NCBI GenBank assembly: GCA_029260955.1
Contig: JAJDCF010000092.1
Coordinates: 1-27,188 of the forward strand
Length of the DNA: 27,188 nucleotides
Direction: 5' to 3'
Source: Patescibacteria group bacterium
Lineage (GTDB): Bacteria > Patescibacteriota > Gracilibacteria > UM-FILTER-43-11
Shown here: positions 14,657 to 22,004 of the stretch, one piece after another
Layout: each line of letters begins with the position of its first letter
How positions within the stretch are numbered: position 1 is the first letter of the stretch
Notes under the pieces: generated by a model
Databases searched by the model: none
Seen by the model: the letters and a program-made list of their open reading frames with translations, nothing else
What the model was told of the DNA's origin: nothing
Program-made: the position numbers and the translations under genes

Positions 14657-15363
14657 TTTTTTCGGGCGATCAAAACAAAGTTAAAAGACCTGAACCATCT
14701 TACTCGTTTTCCCTTCCTCGTAAAGTATAATTCTTCGATTTTCCATGAATTTTCATCAAAAAGTCTTATAAATTCACTTGGTAAGAAGGCGTGATAATAG
14801 CGCTTTAAGGGGTAATTTCCCCATTTGATCCAAAGGTCATTCCAAGCCCCCTTGAAGCCCAACGAAATAACCGTCCGTAAAGCCGCCTTCAAAAGTTGGC
14901 CGATGTATTTGAACTGAAAAAGGTTCCAGACTGTCAAAATAAATATGCCGTCGGGCTTGAGGGCATGGTGGATGTCCGCCAGAACTTTTTGGCGCATCTT
15001 TTTGGTGGGAATATGATGAAAGGCCGCAATACAAAATACGTTATCAAAAGCTTCTTCTTCCAAATTGATATCCATGATGTCGTCGAGCTGGAAATTCCCC
15101 TCAGGGAAATTCTTTCGCGCCAGGTCCAGCAGATGTGAATTGTGGTCGACACCCAAATAAGATACCTCTTTGGGCTGCAAAAAATCATAAAATCTGCCGC
15201 TACCGCAGCCAAGATCCAAAACTTTGGCATGCTTGCGAGTGTAGGCCATAAAATGATCAAATTCAGGCCATTGTCGTTGCCTGGTTTGATCGAACTCACC
15301 CGCAAACTGCGAGTAAGAGGCTTTGACCTGTTCGGCGATGTTTTTTACAAACTTCTTTTTCAC
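14653..15363 (-). CDS. Class I SAM-dependent methyltransferase
   Basis: A Rossmann-fold methyltransferase with motif I VLDLGCGSGRFYDFL, the acidic motif II LGVDHNSHLLDLA, motif III-like FQLDDIMDINLEEEAFDNVFCIAAFHHI, and LKPDGIFILTVWN. The preceding YSQFAGEFDQTRQRQWPEF resembles Trm9/ALKBH8-type tRNA methyltransferases, but the operon partner is a glycan glycosyltransferase, so the substrate is open. An ATG at 15465 would add 34 residues encoded by the repeat array, and one at 15393 would put an inverted repeat inside the gene. I prefer the GTG at 15363 (about 236 residues), seven nt past a perfect TATAAT, which would make the message leaderless. The choice is moderate; a GTG start would be unique in the window. 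It overlaps the TagA-like start by 4 nt. Confidence 0.83.
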   Translation of the reverse strand: MKKKFVKNIAEQVKASYSQFAGEFDQTRQRQWPEFDHFMAYTRKHAKVLDLGCGSGRFYDFLQPKEVSYLGVDHNSHLLDLARKNFPEGNFQLDDIMDINLEEEAFDNVFCIAAFHHIPTKKMRQKVLADIHHALKPDGIFILTVWNLFQFKYIGQLLKAALRTVISLGFKGAWNDLWIKWGNYPLKRYYHAFLPSEFIRLFDENSWKIEELYFTRKGKRVRWFRSFNFVLIARKK

Positions 15364-15369
15364 GAAAAC

Positions 15370-15375
15370 ATTATA
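15370..15375 (-). promoter_or_regulatory. -10 box before the methyltransferase gene
   Basis: A perfect TATAAT on the minus strand without a recognisable -35, embedded in the left half of an inverted repeat. The predicted start coincides with the GTG at 15363. The absence of a -35 beside several repeats suggests control by a bound regulator. Confidence 0.5.
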
Positions 15376-15387
15376 CCCCAGGGTATA
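15372..15387. repeat. Perfect inverted repeat overlapping the -10 box
   Basis: TATACCC-CA-GGGTATA, arms of 7 bp around 2 bp. It shares the core GGTATACCT (15382-15390) with a second site at 15485-15493. Its overlap with the -10 box suggests a repressor operator. Confidence 0.6.
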
Positions 15388-15410
15388 CCTCATGGGGGTA
15401 GAAAATTCTG

Positions 15411-15429
15411 TTGCACAAGGTTTGTGCAA
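15411..15429. repeat. Perfect inverted repeat TTGCACAA-GGT-TTGTGCAA
   Basis: Two 8-bp arms around a 3-bp centre. The right arm is the first unit of the 11-bp tandem array. The shape is typical of a dimeric helix-turn-helix operator. Confidence 0.6.
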
Positions 15430-15461
15430 GATCTGTGCAAACTTTGTGCAAGATCTGTGCA
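15421..15461. repeat. Four TGTGCA units at exact 11-bp spacing
   Basis: TGTGCA occurs at 15423, 15434, 15445 and 15456, each 11 bp apart, so all face the same side of the DNA helix. Equivalently, a 19-bp unit (tttgtgcaagatctgtgca) is repeated perfectly with a 22-bp offset (15421-15439 and 15443-15461). It lies in the gap between pilC and the methyltransferase gene. Confidence 0.75.
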
Positions 15462-15484
15462 TCAAAATACATACACCTAAAAGG

Positions 15485-15493
15485 GGTATACCT
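15485..15493. repeat. Second GGTATACCT palindrome
   Basis: GGTATACC is a perfect palindrome, repeating the core at 15382-15390 about 103 bp away on the far side of the TGTGCA array. A degenerate relative (reading AGGTGTATG on the minus strand) lies between them, near 15470-15478. Confidence 0.45.
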
Positions 15494-15530
15494 AGGTCGC
15501 GCCGAATATAGGCAATAGTGGAAATTTTTC

Positions 15531-16877
15531 TTAGCTAATCGTTGAACCGATATAGAAGAATGGCAGCATTACGGCCATCAAAATAGTACCTACCAATGCA
15601 GCTACAAAGAAGATCATTAGCGGCTCGACCATGGTAGAAATGTTGCGAAGAGTATAGTCGATGCTTTTATGGTAGTTCTTTTTCACCTTCTCGAGCATCT
15701 TGGCAATTGTCCCGGTTTTTTCACCGATGTGAATCAGCTGAGCCATTTGAAGTGGGAAGAGTTTATGTTCTGTGAATTTTTGAGCTTTAATATCTTCAAG
15801 TCCCATCATTTGCGAAACCTCTTTACCCATCACTACTCCAAGCCTGATTTCTTCGAGAGCTTTTTGGTAGTGCAGGTTGTTGACCGTTTTCTCAGTAATC
15901 GCAAAGGCTTCGGTAATAAGTACGCCACTCTTCATAAGCATGGCCATATTAGAAGCGATCATCATGATATTTTTCTCTTTTGAAATGCGCCCTGCTACTG
16001 GAATGATCGATATGAACTTTTCCCAAGCCATACGACCAAAATGCAGCTTGGCGAAGAACAGGTAAAGGCCAATTGCACCTCCAATGAACCCTCCCAAAAG
16101 GAATGGCCATCTATTCACCGTAAAGTCACTAATATTGATCACCATTTGAGTAAGTGCAGGCAATTGCACGTTGGACTGCTCGTACATAGCGGCAATCTTG
16201 GGGATCACGAAGACCATCATGCCTGTTACCAAAATGAGGGCCAAACATATGAGAATTATTGGGTAAACCATAGCGCCAGTCACTTTTTTGAGGAAGTCCT
16301 GACTGGATTCCATTTCTTCGACCAGTTCGGCCAGTACTTCTTTCAAATTCCCCGAAGCTTCAGCTGCCTCTACGAGGGCTGATTGCATTTTGGGGAAAAT
16401 ATGAGGAAAGAACTCCATGGCTTCTGCCAGCGAAAGACCACCATTGATTGAGTGAATCATTTCGGCATAAAGCGCTTTCACATTCTTATTACGTTCTTGC
16501 GCTTGAATGAGCGATAGTGAATCGATAAGCGGAACGCCAGACCCTACGAGAGTCGACATTTGATCGTAAAATGCGAGACGTGATTTTTTGGACAGCTTTA
16601 AGTGCTTTAGCCCAAAAGGAAGCTTGGTATTTTTTACTAACTCCTTCTTTTCTTCAGCCTTTTTCGTTCGCATGTCCATGATTTGAGACATGCCACCTTC
16701 TACCTGAGGTGCGCTTGCAGCAACAGGCATAACACCAGGCGTCGCTACCTGGGTAGGAGCGACTGGAGCCTCTTTGACTTCATCTTTCGTTTCTTTGGGC
16801 TTACGACTGAACATCAGTTCAATATCGAGCCAAAGATCTGAGAAGATATCCCTGAATTTTGCTACGAGTGCTGTCAT
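15531..16877 (-). CDS. pilC: Type IV pilus inner-membrane platform protein
   Basis: PilC/GspF forms the membrane platform on which the assembly ATPase turns and pilins are added. The 448-residue protein has an N-terminal polar, Ala/Pro/Val-rich extension (about 1-95) and then two T2SSF domains. The first begins SRLAFYDQMSTLVGSGVPLIDSL and continues LVEAAEASGNLKEVL. The second has EKNIMMIASNMAMLMKSGVLITEAF and the matching IHIGEKTGTIAKML. Membrane segments follow at about 210-230 (PIILICLALILVTGMMVFVI), 265-282 and 425-445 (PLMIFFVAALVGTILMAVMLPFF). It is the third gene of the leftward pilB-pilin-pilC set. A TATAAT six nt before its ATG may give an additional leaderless transcript. Identification is firm. 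Confidence 0.95.
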   Translation of the reverse strand: MTALVAKFRDIFSDLWLDIELMFSRKPKETKDEVKEAPVAPTQVATPGVMPVAASAPQVEGGMSQIMDMRTKKAEEKKELVKNTKLPFGLKHLKLSKKSRLAFYDQMSTLVGSGVPLIDSLSLIQAQERNKNVKALYAEMIHSINGGLSLAEAMEFFPHIFPKMQSALVEAAEASGNLKEVLAELVEEMESSQDFLKKVTGAMVYPIILICLALILVTGMMVFVIPKIAAMYEQSNVQLPALTQMVINISDFTVNRWPFLLGGFIGGAIGLYLFFAKLHFGRMAWEKFISIIPVAGRISKEKNIMMIASNMAMLMKSGVLITEAFAITEKTVNNLHYQKALEEIRLGVVMGKEVSQMMGLEDIKAQKFTEHKLFPLQMAQLIHIGEKTGTIAKMLEKVKKNYHKSIDYTLRNISTMVEPLMIFFVAALVGTILMAVMLPFFYIGSTIS

Positions 16878-16882
16878 TAAAT

Positions 16883-16888
16883 ATTATA
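16883..16888 (-). promoter_or_regulatory. Possible internal -10 box before pilC
   Basis: A perfect TATAAT on the minus strand lies in the 13-nt AT-rich gap between the GspH-like pilin stop and the pilC ATG. The start would be at or next to the ATG. Chance is possible in so AT-rich a gap. Confidence 0.3.
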
Positions 16889-16890
16889 TT

Positions 16891-17562
16891 TTACTGAAGG
16901 GTTATGTCTTCCTCGCTATCATCTTTTTTGACAGTGAGAACGACTGGGCCACCTGGCGGGTTGCCGTCATCATAGAATTCCTTGGCGGCGTAGGGTGATG
17001 AGATTTCTAGCGTGTATTTGTTATCCACAATTGCAGGTGATTCATCACTGCCGTCTCGGCGAACATTGAAGTGTATGAAGCGAATGATTTGAGATACTTG
17101 AGAGCTTCGGAAAACCTGATATTGCACTTCTGTGTCTTCAGATTCTAGGAACTCTATGCAAACTGGCTCTGAAGCGGTGATGTATGGAGTAATCTTGATG
17201 TTATTCCCATATTGATCGCGTTGGGCCAAGTAGACTGGTGTCGGAGGTGAAGCATTTTTTACTACCAACTCTTCTTCATCCGCGCCACATCCACCTGATG
17301 GATTCCATTCGAGTTCCAAATATTGATTCTCTACCTCCGCCTCTATCACCAAGTAGTCTTCTTCGAAATGTATGGTTTGTTTTTTGTAATCCCGACGAAT
17401 CATCTCGAGTTCCAGATTTTTTACCATGTCAGTGATGACACCGGCGGTCTCTTGTACTCGCACAGTCTCGCCAAATGAATTGAAGCCAATCACCACCGAT
17501 CCAGACATAATGCTGATGATGGCGACGGTAACCATGATTTCCATTAGTGAGAATCCTTTCAT
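16891..17562 (-). CDS. GspH-like minor pseudopilin
   Basis: The 223-residue protein has a short leader ending in Gly3 and the prepilin signature FSLMEIMVTVAIISIMSGSVVIGF, with the conserved Glu at mature position 5, so it should be cut and N-methylated by PilD. The remaining 195 residues are an acidic beta-rich domain containing two cysteines (near GGCGADEE and SEPVCIEF) that could pair. Its place between pilB and pilC and the N-terminal form ME..VT suggest a GspH/FimT-type minor pilin of the initiation complex. It begins 9 nt after the pilB stop. The globular domain is unlike any family I can name, so the subtype rests mainly on position. Confidence 0.82.
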   Translation of the reverse strand: MKGFSLMEIMVTVAIISIMSGSVVIGFNSFGETVRVQETAGVITDMVKNLELEMIRRDYKKQTIHFEEDYLVIEAEVENQYLELEWNPSGGCGADEEELVVKNASPPTPVYLAQRDQYGNNIKITPYITASEPVCIEFLESEDTEVQYQVFRSSQVSQIIRFIHFNVRRDGSDESPAIVDNKYTLEISSPYAAKEFYDDGNPPGGPVVLTVKKDDSEEDITLQ

Positions 17563-17571
17563 GATTTTGGG

Positions 17572-18948
17572 TTATGCCATGGCACGAATTGCCTCTTCGA
17601 TGGTGATATCACCTGTCATTGCTTTATAAAGAGCATCTTTGCGAAGTAGGATCATACCTTCCTTCACCGCTTGATCCTCGATTTCGTTGTGAGGAGCATT
17701 GTTGATGACCAGTTCTTCGATAGCCGGTGACATTTCCAGGACTTCAAAAAGTCCAATTCTGCCTTTGTAGCCGGTATTCTTACATTGATCGCAACCTTTA
17801 GCTTTGTAGAAAAAGGCTTCTTTTGGGTGAACCTCTGAGTCTTCTCCAAATAGATCGTAATACTTTTCGGGAACCGGATATGACTCACGGCAACTGGAAC
17901 ATACCTTGCGAACCAGACGTTGAGAAATAATCAATTTTACGGCAGCTGTAATCAGGAATCGATCGATGTCCATATTCAGCAAGCGTTGAATGGTTCCCAC
18001 AGCTGAGTTCGTATGAAGGGTTGAGAAAACCAAGTGACCCGTTAGCGCGGACTCGATGGTAAGCGAAGCTGTCTTTTGGTCACGGATTTCTCCCACCATT
18101 ATGATGTCAGGATCCTGACGAACAAGCGTACGAAGACCATCCGGGAAATCAAAGTCGATCTCGGTATTGATCTGAGTCTGGGTAACACCAGTAATTTTAT
18201 ATTCGATCGGATCTTCAAGCGTTGAAATATTGTACGCCGATGGATCGAAAGTCGAAATCATAGAAAAAAGTGAAGTAGACTTACCAGAACCAGTTGGCCC
18301 CACTGCTAGCACCATTCCGTAAGTTGCAGTCAGGTGTCTTTCTACCTTCATCAAAATATTGGGGAGCATTCCAAGGTCTCGGAGCTCCACCATCTTTGGA
18401 TTCTTTTCTAGCAGACGAATTACTACCTTCTCACCGAACTGTGTTGGCAAAACAGATACACGAAGGTCGACCTCTTTGCCATCCCCCGCGTCGAAAGCAC
18501 TTTTACCATCTTGTGGTAGGCGGTGTTCATCGATTCGAAGACTGGAAAGAATCTTGATACGAGCAATGAGTGGATTATGAAAAATCTTCTCAAAAGCTTT
18601 GTGCTCAATCATGGTTCCGTCGATTCTGAGATAAACCATGAATTTATCCTCGGTTGGCTTAAAGTGAACATCACTAGCATGTTGCTTGATGGCCTCCAGG
18701 AATATCTCATTTAGAATCTTGGGGATACTGTCTTCATCAAAGGTAGTCGCATAGGGAATTTCTGCAGGCTCTGCCGGCTTTTTATTCGCGTCTTCAGCTT
18801 CACTCATAATGACCACTTTTCCTTCATCTTTCGCTGCTTCACCGATGTGCATTTGCCCATCTTTTGGCGCAGCCTGAATTGGATCATTTTGAGCAACATC
18901 TTCTGCTGGCTCATCTTTCTTTTTTTGTAATACGTCTAGTAGGGACAT
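17572..18948 (-). CDS. pilB: Type IV pilus assembly ATPase
   Basis: A PilB/GspE-family hexameric motor ATPase of 458 residues. Visible motifs are Walker A GPTGSGKST (217-225), the Asp box STLEDPIEY (242-250), Walker B IIMVGEIRD (282-290) and the His box TGHLVFSTLHTN (303-314). Four cysteines in CSSC and CDQC (350, 353, 386, 389) form the zinc site typical of assembly ATPases and absent from PilT. The N-terminal domain ASDVHFKPTED starts near residue 91. Before it are only about 70 acidic, probably disordered residues, so the usual GspE_N/MshEN domain, which binds c-di-GMP in some PilB proteins, is missing. It leads the leftward operon from a strong promoter. Identification is firm. Confidence 0.96.
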   Translation of the reverse strand: MSLLDVLQKKKDEPAEDVAQNDPIQAAPKDGQMHIGEAAKDEGKVVIMSEAEDANKKPAEPAEIPYATTFDEDSIPKILNEIFLEAIKQHASDVHFKPTEDKFMVYLRIDGTMIEHKAFEKIFHNPLIARIKILSSLRIDEHRLPQDGKSAFDAGDGKEVDLRVSVLPTQFGEKVVIRLLEKNPKMVELRDLGMLPNILMKVERHLTATYGMVLAVGPTGSGKSTSLFSMISTFDPSAYNISTLEDPIEYKITGVTQTQINTEIDFDFPDGLRTLVRQDPDIIMVGEIRDQKTASLTIESALTGHLVFSTLHTNSAVGTIQRLLNMDIDRFLITAAVKLIISQRLVRKVCSSCRESYPVPEKYYDLFGEDSEVHPKEAFFYKAKGCDQCKNTGYKGRIGLFEVLEMSPAIEELVINNAPHNEIEDQAVKEGMILLRKDALYKAMTGDITIEEAIRAMA

Positions 18949-18970
18949 TTTTAAGTCAATTAATCTCTAT

Positions 18971-18999
18971 ATTATAGCAAAAATAAGCCGAAAAATCAA
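18971..18999 (-). promoter_or_regulatory. Promoter of the pilB operon
   Basis: On the minus strand TTGATT (plus 18994-18999), a 17-nt spacer, and TATAAT (plus 18971-18976) preceded by TGC. The leader is about 16 nt and has no Shine-Dalgarno sequence. Confidence 0.75.
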
Positions 19000-19019
19000 T
19001 GGCCAAGCTCCAAATAAAT

Positions 19020-19028
19020 TGTTACACT
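19020..19028 (+). promoter_or_regulatory. Extended -10 promoter of the minor-pilin operon
   Basis: TGTTACACT, an extended -10 whose predicted start falls at or within 1-2 nt of the ATG at 19036, so this operon would be transcribed without a leader. It lies back-to-back with the pilB promoter, about 21 bp from its -35 box. Confidence 0.45.
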
Positions 19029-19035
19029 GCTGTCG

Positions 19036-19461
19036 ATGACCAAAAGAAATACAAAAAATGCCGGTTTTTCCCTGATTGAACTGCTTTTTGCCATGCTTTT
19101 CATGTCTATCATCGTTTTTGGGGTGATCAAACTCCAAACTAGTAATCTTACCCTGAGCAACACAAAACAACTCGAACTAAAAGCCCATTCTCACGCAACT
19201 CAGGGGCTGGAGATTGTGACGGCTTTGGGTAAATCGGATATTGGCATTAAGTGTCCATCAAAAACTTGCTACCTGAAAAAAAATGGTCAATATGAAATTA
19301 AAGACGGTGGTGGCCCGGAACTGTTAGAGGTTGACCTTTTTGAGCGTTCATTTGAGTATACAGATCTTTTAGACAGTGCAAGATTTGTCACTATGACCGT
19401 TGGCTGGACTGACAGTTCTGGCTCCCACAGCGCTTCTGTTAAACGAATTATTTCTAACTGA
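19036..19461 (+). CDS. GspI/PilV-like minor pseudopilin
   Basis: The 141-residue protein starts MTKRNTKNAG, with cleavage expected after Gly10, then FSLIELLFAMLFMSIIVFGVI with Glu at mature position 5. The small domain has a cysteine pair (KCPSKTC) and ends VTMTVGWTDSSGSHSASVKRII, the closing strand form seen in GspI/PilV-type minor pilins. Its TGA shares a base with the next ATG (TGATG), so translation is coupled. It heads a set in the order I, J, K, which in type II secretion systems form the tip complex. Prepilin identity is firm; the I subtype comes from order and form. Confidence 0.85.
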   Translation: MTKRNTKNAGFSLIELLFAMLFMSIIVFGVIKLQTSNLTLSNTKQLELKAHSHATQGLEIVTALGKSDIGIKCPSKTCYLKKNGQYEIKDGGGPELLEVDLFERSFEYTDLLDSARFVTMTVGWTDSSGSHSASVKRIISN

Positions 19462-21290
19462 TGAAAAATTTTCCTAAAAAAGGCGGCTTCACAATGGTTG
19501 AACTCATGGTTTCCATGGGGATTACCGTCATATTCATGGTAGGCATGACTGCTTTCTTTTCGACCACATTCCGAAATATGTTTGATGCCCGCGAAAAAGT
19601 GACCAACACCCAAGGACAGTTTGTTGTAAGCACGATTATGGATGGGAAGTTTGTGAATGTGGAATCTTTGGATCCAAACAGTGGATGTGGAAATGATTGT
19701 GTGGTTCTGAGAAATGATATGGATTCGGGCGATCTGCCGTTTACTTACATTGGAACTCAGGCCAATGGCCGTTTTGATCAAATTGTTTTCAAAGATTTCT
19801 TTGTTTTTAATGGAAAACAAGCCACTGTAAGCAGTCAGAGTGCTGTTGGCATTGAAAACCCTGGTGGCCTGACGGAGCTCAATGGTGAGTATTACTTAAC
19901 TGTCCCACTGGAAGATAAGGTTTACCGATGTATTCCAGGCGCTGGCCCACTTAGCGCTTGCGCTGATATGGCAATTGCAGGCTTAGATCAGCCCACAGGA
20001 ATAACTAATAATGGAGTAGCCTCACCCAACGACGTACTTTATGTGACAGATGCGGGTAGCAATAAAATAATTACAATTACAGATCCAACTCGTAACAAAA
20101 TTATGGGTGAAGTTACCACCGAAATTACCAGCAGCCTTAATTATCCAACGGGCATTGAGTTCTACATGGCACCAGATGCAAGTGAATATCTTTTTGTGGC
20201 CGATACTTATAATCACATGATTAAAAAAGTTAGGATTACTGATGGTGATGACGAGGTCGTCGCGGGCGATGGAGATAACGAAGACTGCAATAATACTGCA
20301 AGCTTCTGCAAACTGAGCTTTCCTACTGGCTTAATGATTAATGGTGGCGATCTTTATATTGCCGATACGGGTAGTGGTAGGGTTCTGAAGATGAGTGATC
20401 CGGGGCAACCTGCAAGTGAAGGTGCCTTTGAGAGAATTTCTTTCACCTTTGGCGGTGAATATGCTGTGGAAAAGATAGGTTTTGAAGATTTTGGCAGTGA
20501 GCTTTTTGTGGCCAGTTCAATGGATGATGGCCTTAACGGTACATATGACAATGGTACCCATGAAATGAATGTGAACTCTCTATTTACCGCTTACGATAGT
20601 CCAGGTGCGCCGTGCAACTGGTCTTTGGGTGGCACTAATCTTTACATTGATAATGCGGTACTTGATATTAGTGCCGTCGAAGCAGGAGACATTATAAGCG
20701 TTGAAGGTAATATTTATGAGATATTAAGTAAGACACCAAGTCGAGCAGTATGCCAAGACGGTGCCCCTCCAGCTATAGTGGATAGTGCTCATATTTTGGG
20801 CGTGGATAGCAATCTTGTCGGTGTGACCAATGGATCAGACATATATTTTGGTTCAATCGATAGGAATGTGGAAACTCTTGACCTTGAATTTGCTCCTGGC
20901 TCCTTTTCAGCAACTGGTTTTCAGGCTATCGACATTGATGTTTATGAATTTGGAAATGCCGTAGCAGTTGAATCCCATGAGCATTTTGTTCGAGTTGGCG
21001 ACGGTGAACTCGGAACTACTGAGGATACTATTGAGGAAATTGAAATTGGCCACGCCTTCCCAACAGGACTTGGCTGGAGTGGTGGCCTTCAGGTATCAGA
21101 TTTCGCTGATTATTCCACAGATTTTTCAAACCCTGGCTACGATTACACCAGTGATTTTGATGTTGATAATTTTGAGTTCGATGAGCCGAATCCAGGTGAG
21201 ATTCTTGAATTAAATTTTGAAGCTGAGCTTAGCAAGGATGATAATGGCGATCCAGTTTGGGAGGAATTCACTCTTAATTCGGACATATAA
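19461..21290 (+). CDS. Large minor pilin carrying an NHL-type beta-propeller
   Basis: The 609-residue protein has the prepilin leader MKNFPKKGG, cut after Gly9, and FTMVELMVSMGITVIFMVGMTAFF with Glu+5. It sits in the GspJ position, but J proteins are usually about 200 residues. The extra length includes repeated NHL-like units, each a PTG turn followed by an L-Y/F-V/I-A/T-D-T/A strand: 134-157 (weak), 177-206 (LYVTDAGSNKI), 228-257 (LFVADTYNHMI) and 287-311 (LYIADTGSGRV). Another PTG occurs at 534-536. Such units build beta-propellers that bind proteins or glycans. Eight cysteines are spread along the chain; the C-terminal 200 residues are acidic with Asp/Tyr/Phe-rich patches. Probably a pilus-tip adhesin or receptor-binding subunit (inference). 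Confidence 0.85.
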   Translation: MKNFPKKGGFTMVELMVSMGITVIFMVGMTAFFSTTFRNMFDAREKVTNTQGQFVVSTIMDGKFVNVESLDPNSGCGNDCVVLRNDMDSGDLPFTYIGTQANGRFDQIVFKDFFVFNGKQATVSSQSAVGIENPGGLTELNGEYYLTVPLEDKVYRCIPGAGPLSACADMAIAGLDQPTGITNNGVASPNDVLYVTDAGSNKIITITDPTRNKIMGEVTTEITSSLNYPTGIEFYMAPDASEYLFVADTYNHMIKKVRITDGDDEVVAGDGDNEDCNNTASFCKLSFPTGLMINGGDLYIADTGSGRVLKMSDPGQPASEGAFERISFTFGGEYAVEKIGFEDFGSELFVASSMDDGLNGTYDNGTHEMNVNSLFTAYDSPGAPCNWSLGGTNLYIDNAVLDISAVEAGDIISVEGNIYEILSKTPSRAVCQDGAPPAIVDSAHILGVDSNLVGVTNGSDIYFGSIDRNVETLDLEFAPGSFSATGFQAIDIDVYEFGNAVAVESHEHFVRVGDGELGTTEDTIEEIEIGHAFPTGLGWSGGLQVSDFADYSTDFSNPGYDYTSDFDVDNFEFDEPNPGEILELNFEAELSKDDNGDPVWEEFTLNSDI

Positions 21291-21293
21291 CCC

Positions 21294-21944
21294 ATGAAGA
21301 AACTACCTAATTCACGGGGCTCGATCCTTATCTGGACAATGCTTCTAGGACTTTCACTGGCAACTGTGTTCTTCTTTTTTTCTCAACGACTTAATGCTAA
21401 TGCGTCCAGCCAGCGCGAAACCATGGAGTATCTGAATTCGAAGATCTTCTTGGAAAGTTATGTGGATTATATTCAGGGCCTGAACCTAAACGATCTTAAT
21501 TCTCTCAAAGCTCCTGATGGCACTATTAGTTTTGATAGCGGAACCATTACGGGAACGCTTACGAATGAGGTGGATGTGATTGTGGGCAGCGTGGATGCTC
21601 TTGGCGAATCAGCTAACTATAATTTTGCCGATGATGTGAAGATTGAATGGAATCTATGTGCCGATAATAATAAGTCTGACTTAACTGTTGGTGATGTTAA
21701 TGCGTATCCACCCTATGCACATGTGAACAACCCCTGCACCCCAGATGGCTATGACGATATGAAAGCATCTCTGGGAGTTGATGATCCTTTCAAAATCAAA
21801 AGCACGGGAGCTCCTTTTCAGTATAGTATTACCAGCAACACAGCTACGCCGTTATTAGACAATAAATGGCAACTTGATATTGAGATTTCTTTGGGCTTCC
21901 GTAAGAAGCTAACTGCAAATCGAATTTTCACTCCCCAGCCCTAA
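21294..21944 (+). CDS. GspK/PilX-like minor pilin lacking Glu+5
   Basis: The 216-residue protein starts MKKLPNSRG, with a prepilin-type cleavage point after Gly9, followed by SILIWTMLLGLSLATVFFFFSQRLNAN. The mature position 5 is tryptophan instead of the glutamate that neutralises the N-terminus of the neighbouring subunit. GspK and some PilX proteins also lack this residue, which fits a subunit at the very tip with none above it. The domain has two cysteines (NLCADN, NPCTPD) and an Asn/Asp-rich loop. It lies 3 nt after the propeller pilin, completing an I-J-K order. Subtype by position and N-terminal form. Confidence 0.78.
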   Translation: MKKLPNSRGSILIWTMLLGLSLATVFFFFSQRLNANASSQRETMEYLNSKIFLESYVDYIQGLNLNDLNSLKAPDGTISFDSGTITGTLTNEVDVIVGSVDALGESANYNFADDVKIEWNLCADNNKSDLTVGDVNAYPPYAHVNNPCTPDGYDDMKASLGVDDPFKIKSTGAPFQYSITSNTATPLLDNKWQLDIEISLGFRKKLTANRIFTPQP

Positions 21945-21950
21945 ATAAAT

Positions 21951-21980
21951 TTGCCTTTTAAGGCGGGAGTGAGCTAGAAT
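21951..21980 (+). promoter_or_regulatory. Promoter of the major pilin gene
   Basis: TTGCCT (21951-21956), an 18-nt spacer, and TAGAAT (21975-21980). The -35 overlaps an inverted repeat, GCCTT-TT-AAGGC (21953-21964), that could be an operator or a weak hairpin. The leader is about 18 nt and has no Shine-Dalgarno sequence. A separate promoter would allow more major pilin than minor pilins. Confidence 0.6.
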
Positions 21981-22004
21981 GTTACAAATCAATCAACTAA
22001 AATT

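Noticed and set aside
15421..15461. CRISPR array or mobile-element end
   Set aside because: The repeat period is 11 bp without spacers, the region is about 40 bp, and no cas, transposase or target duplication is visible.
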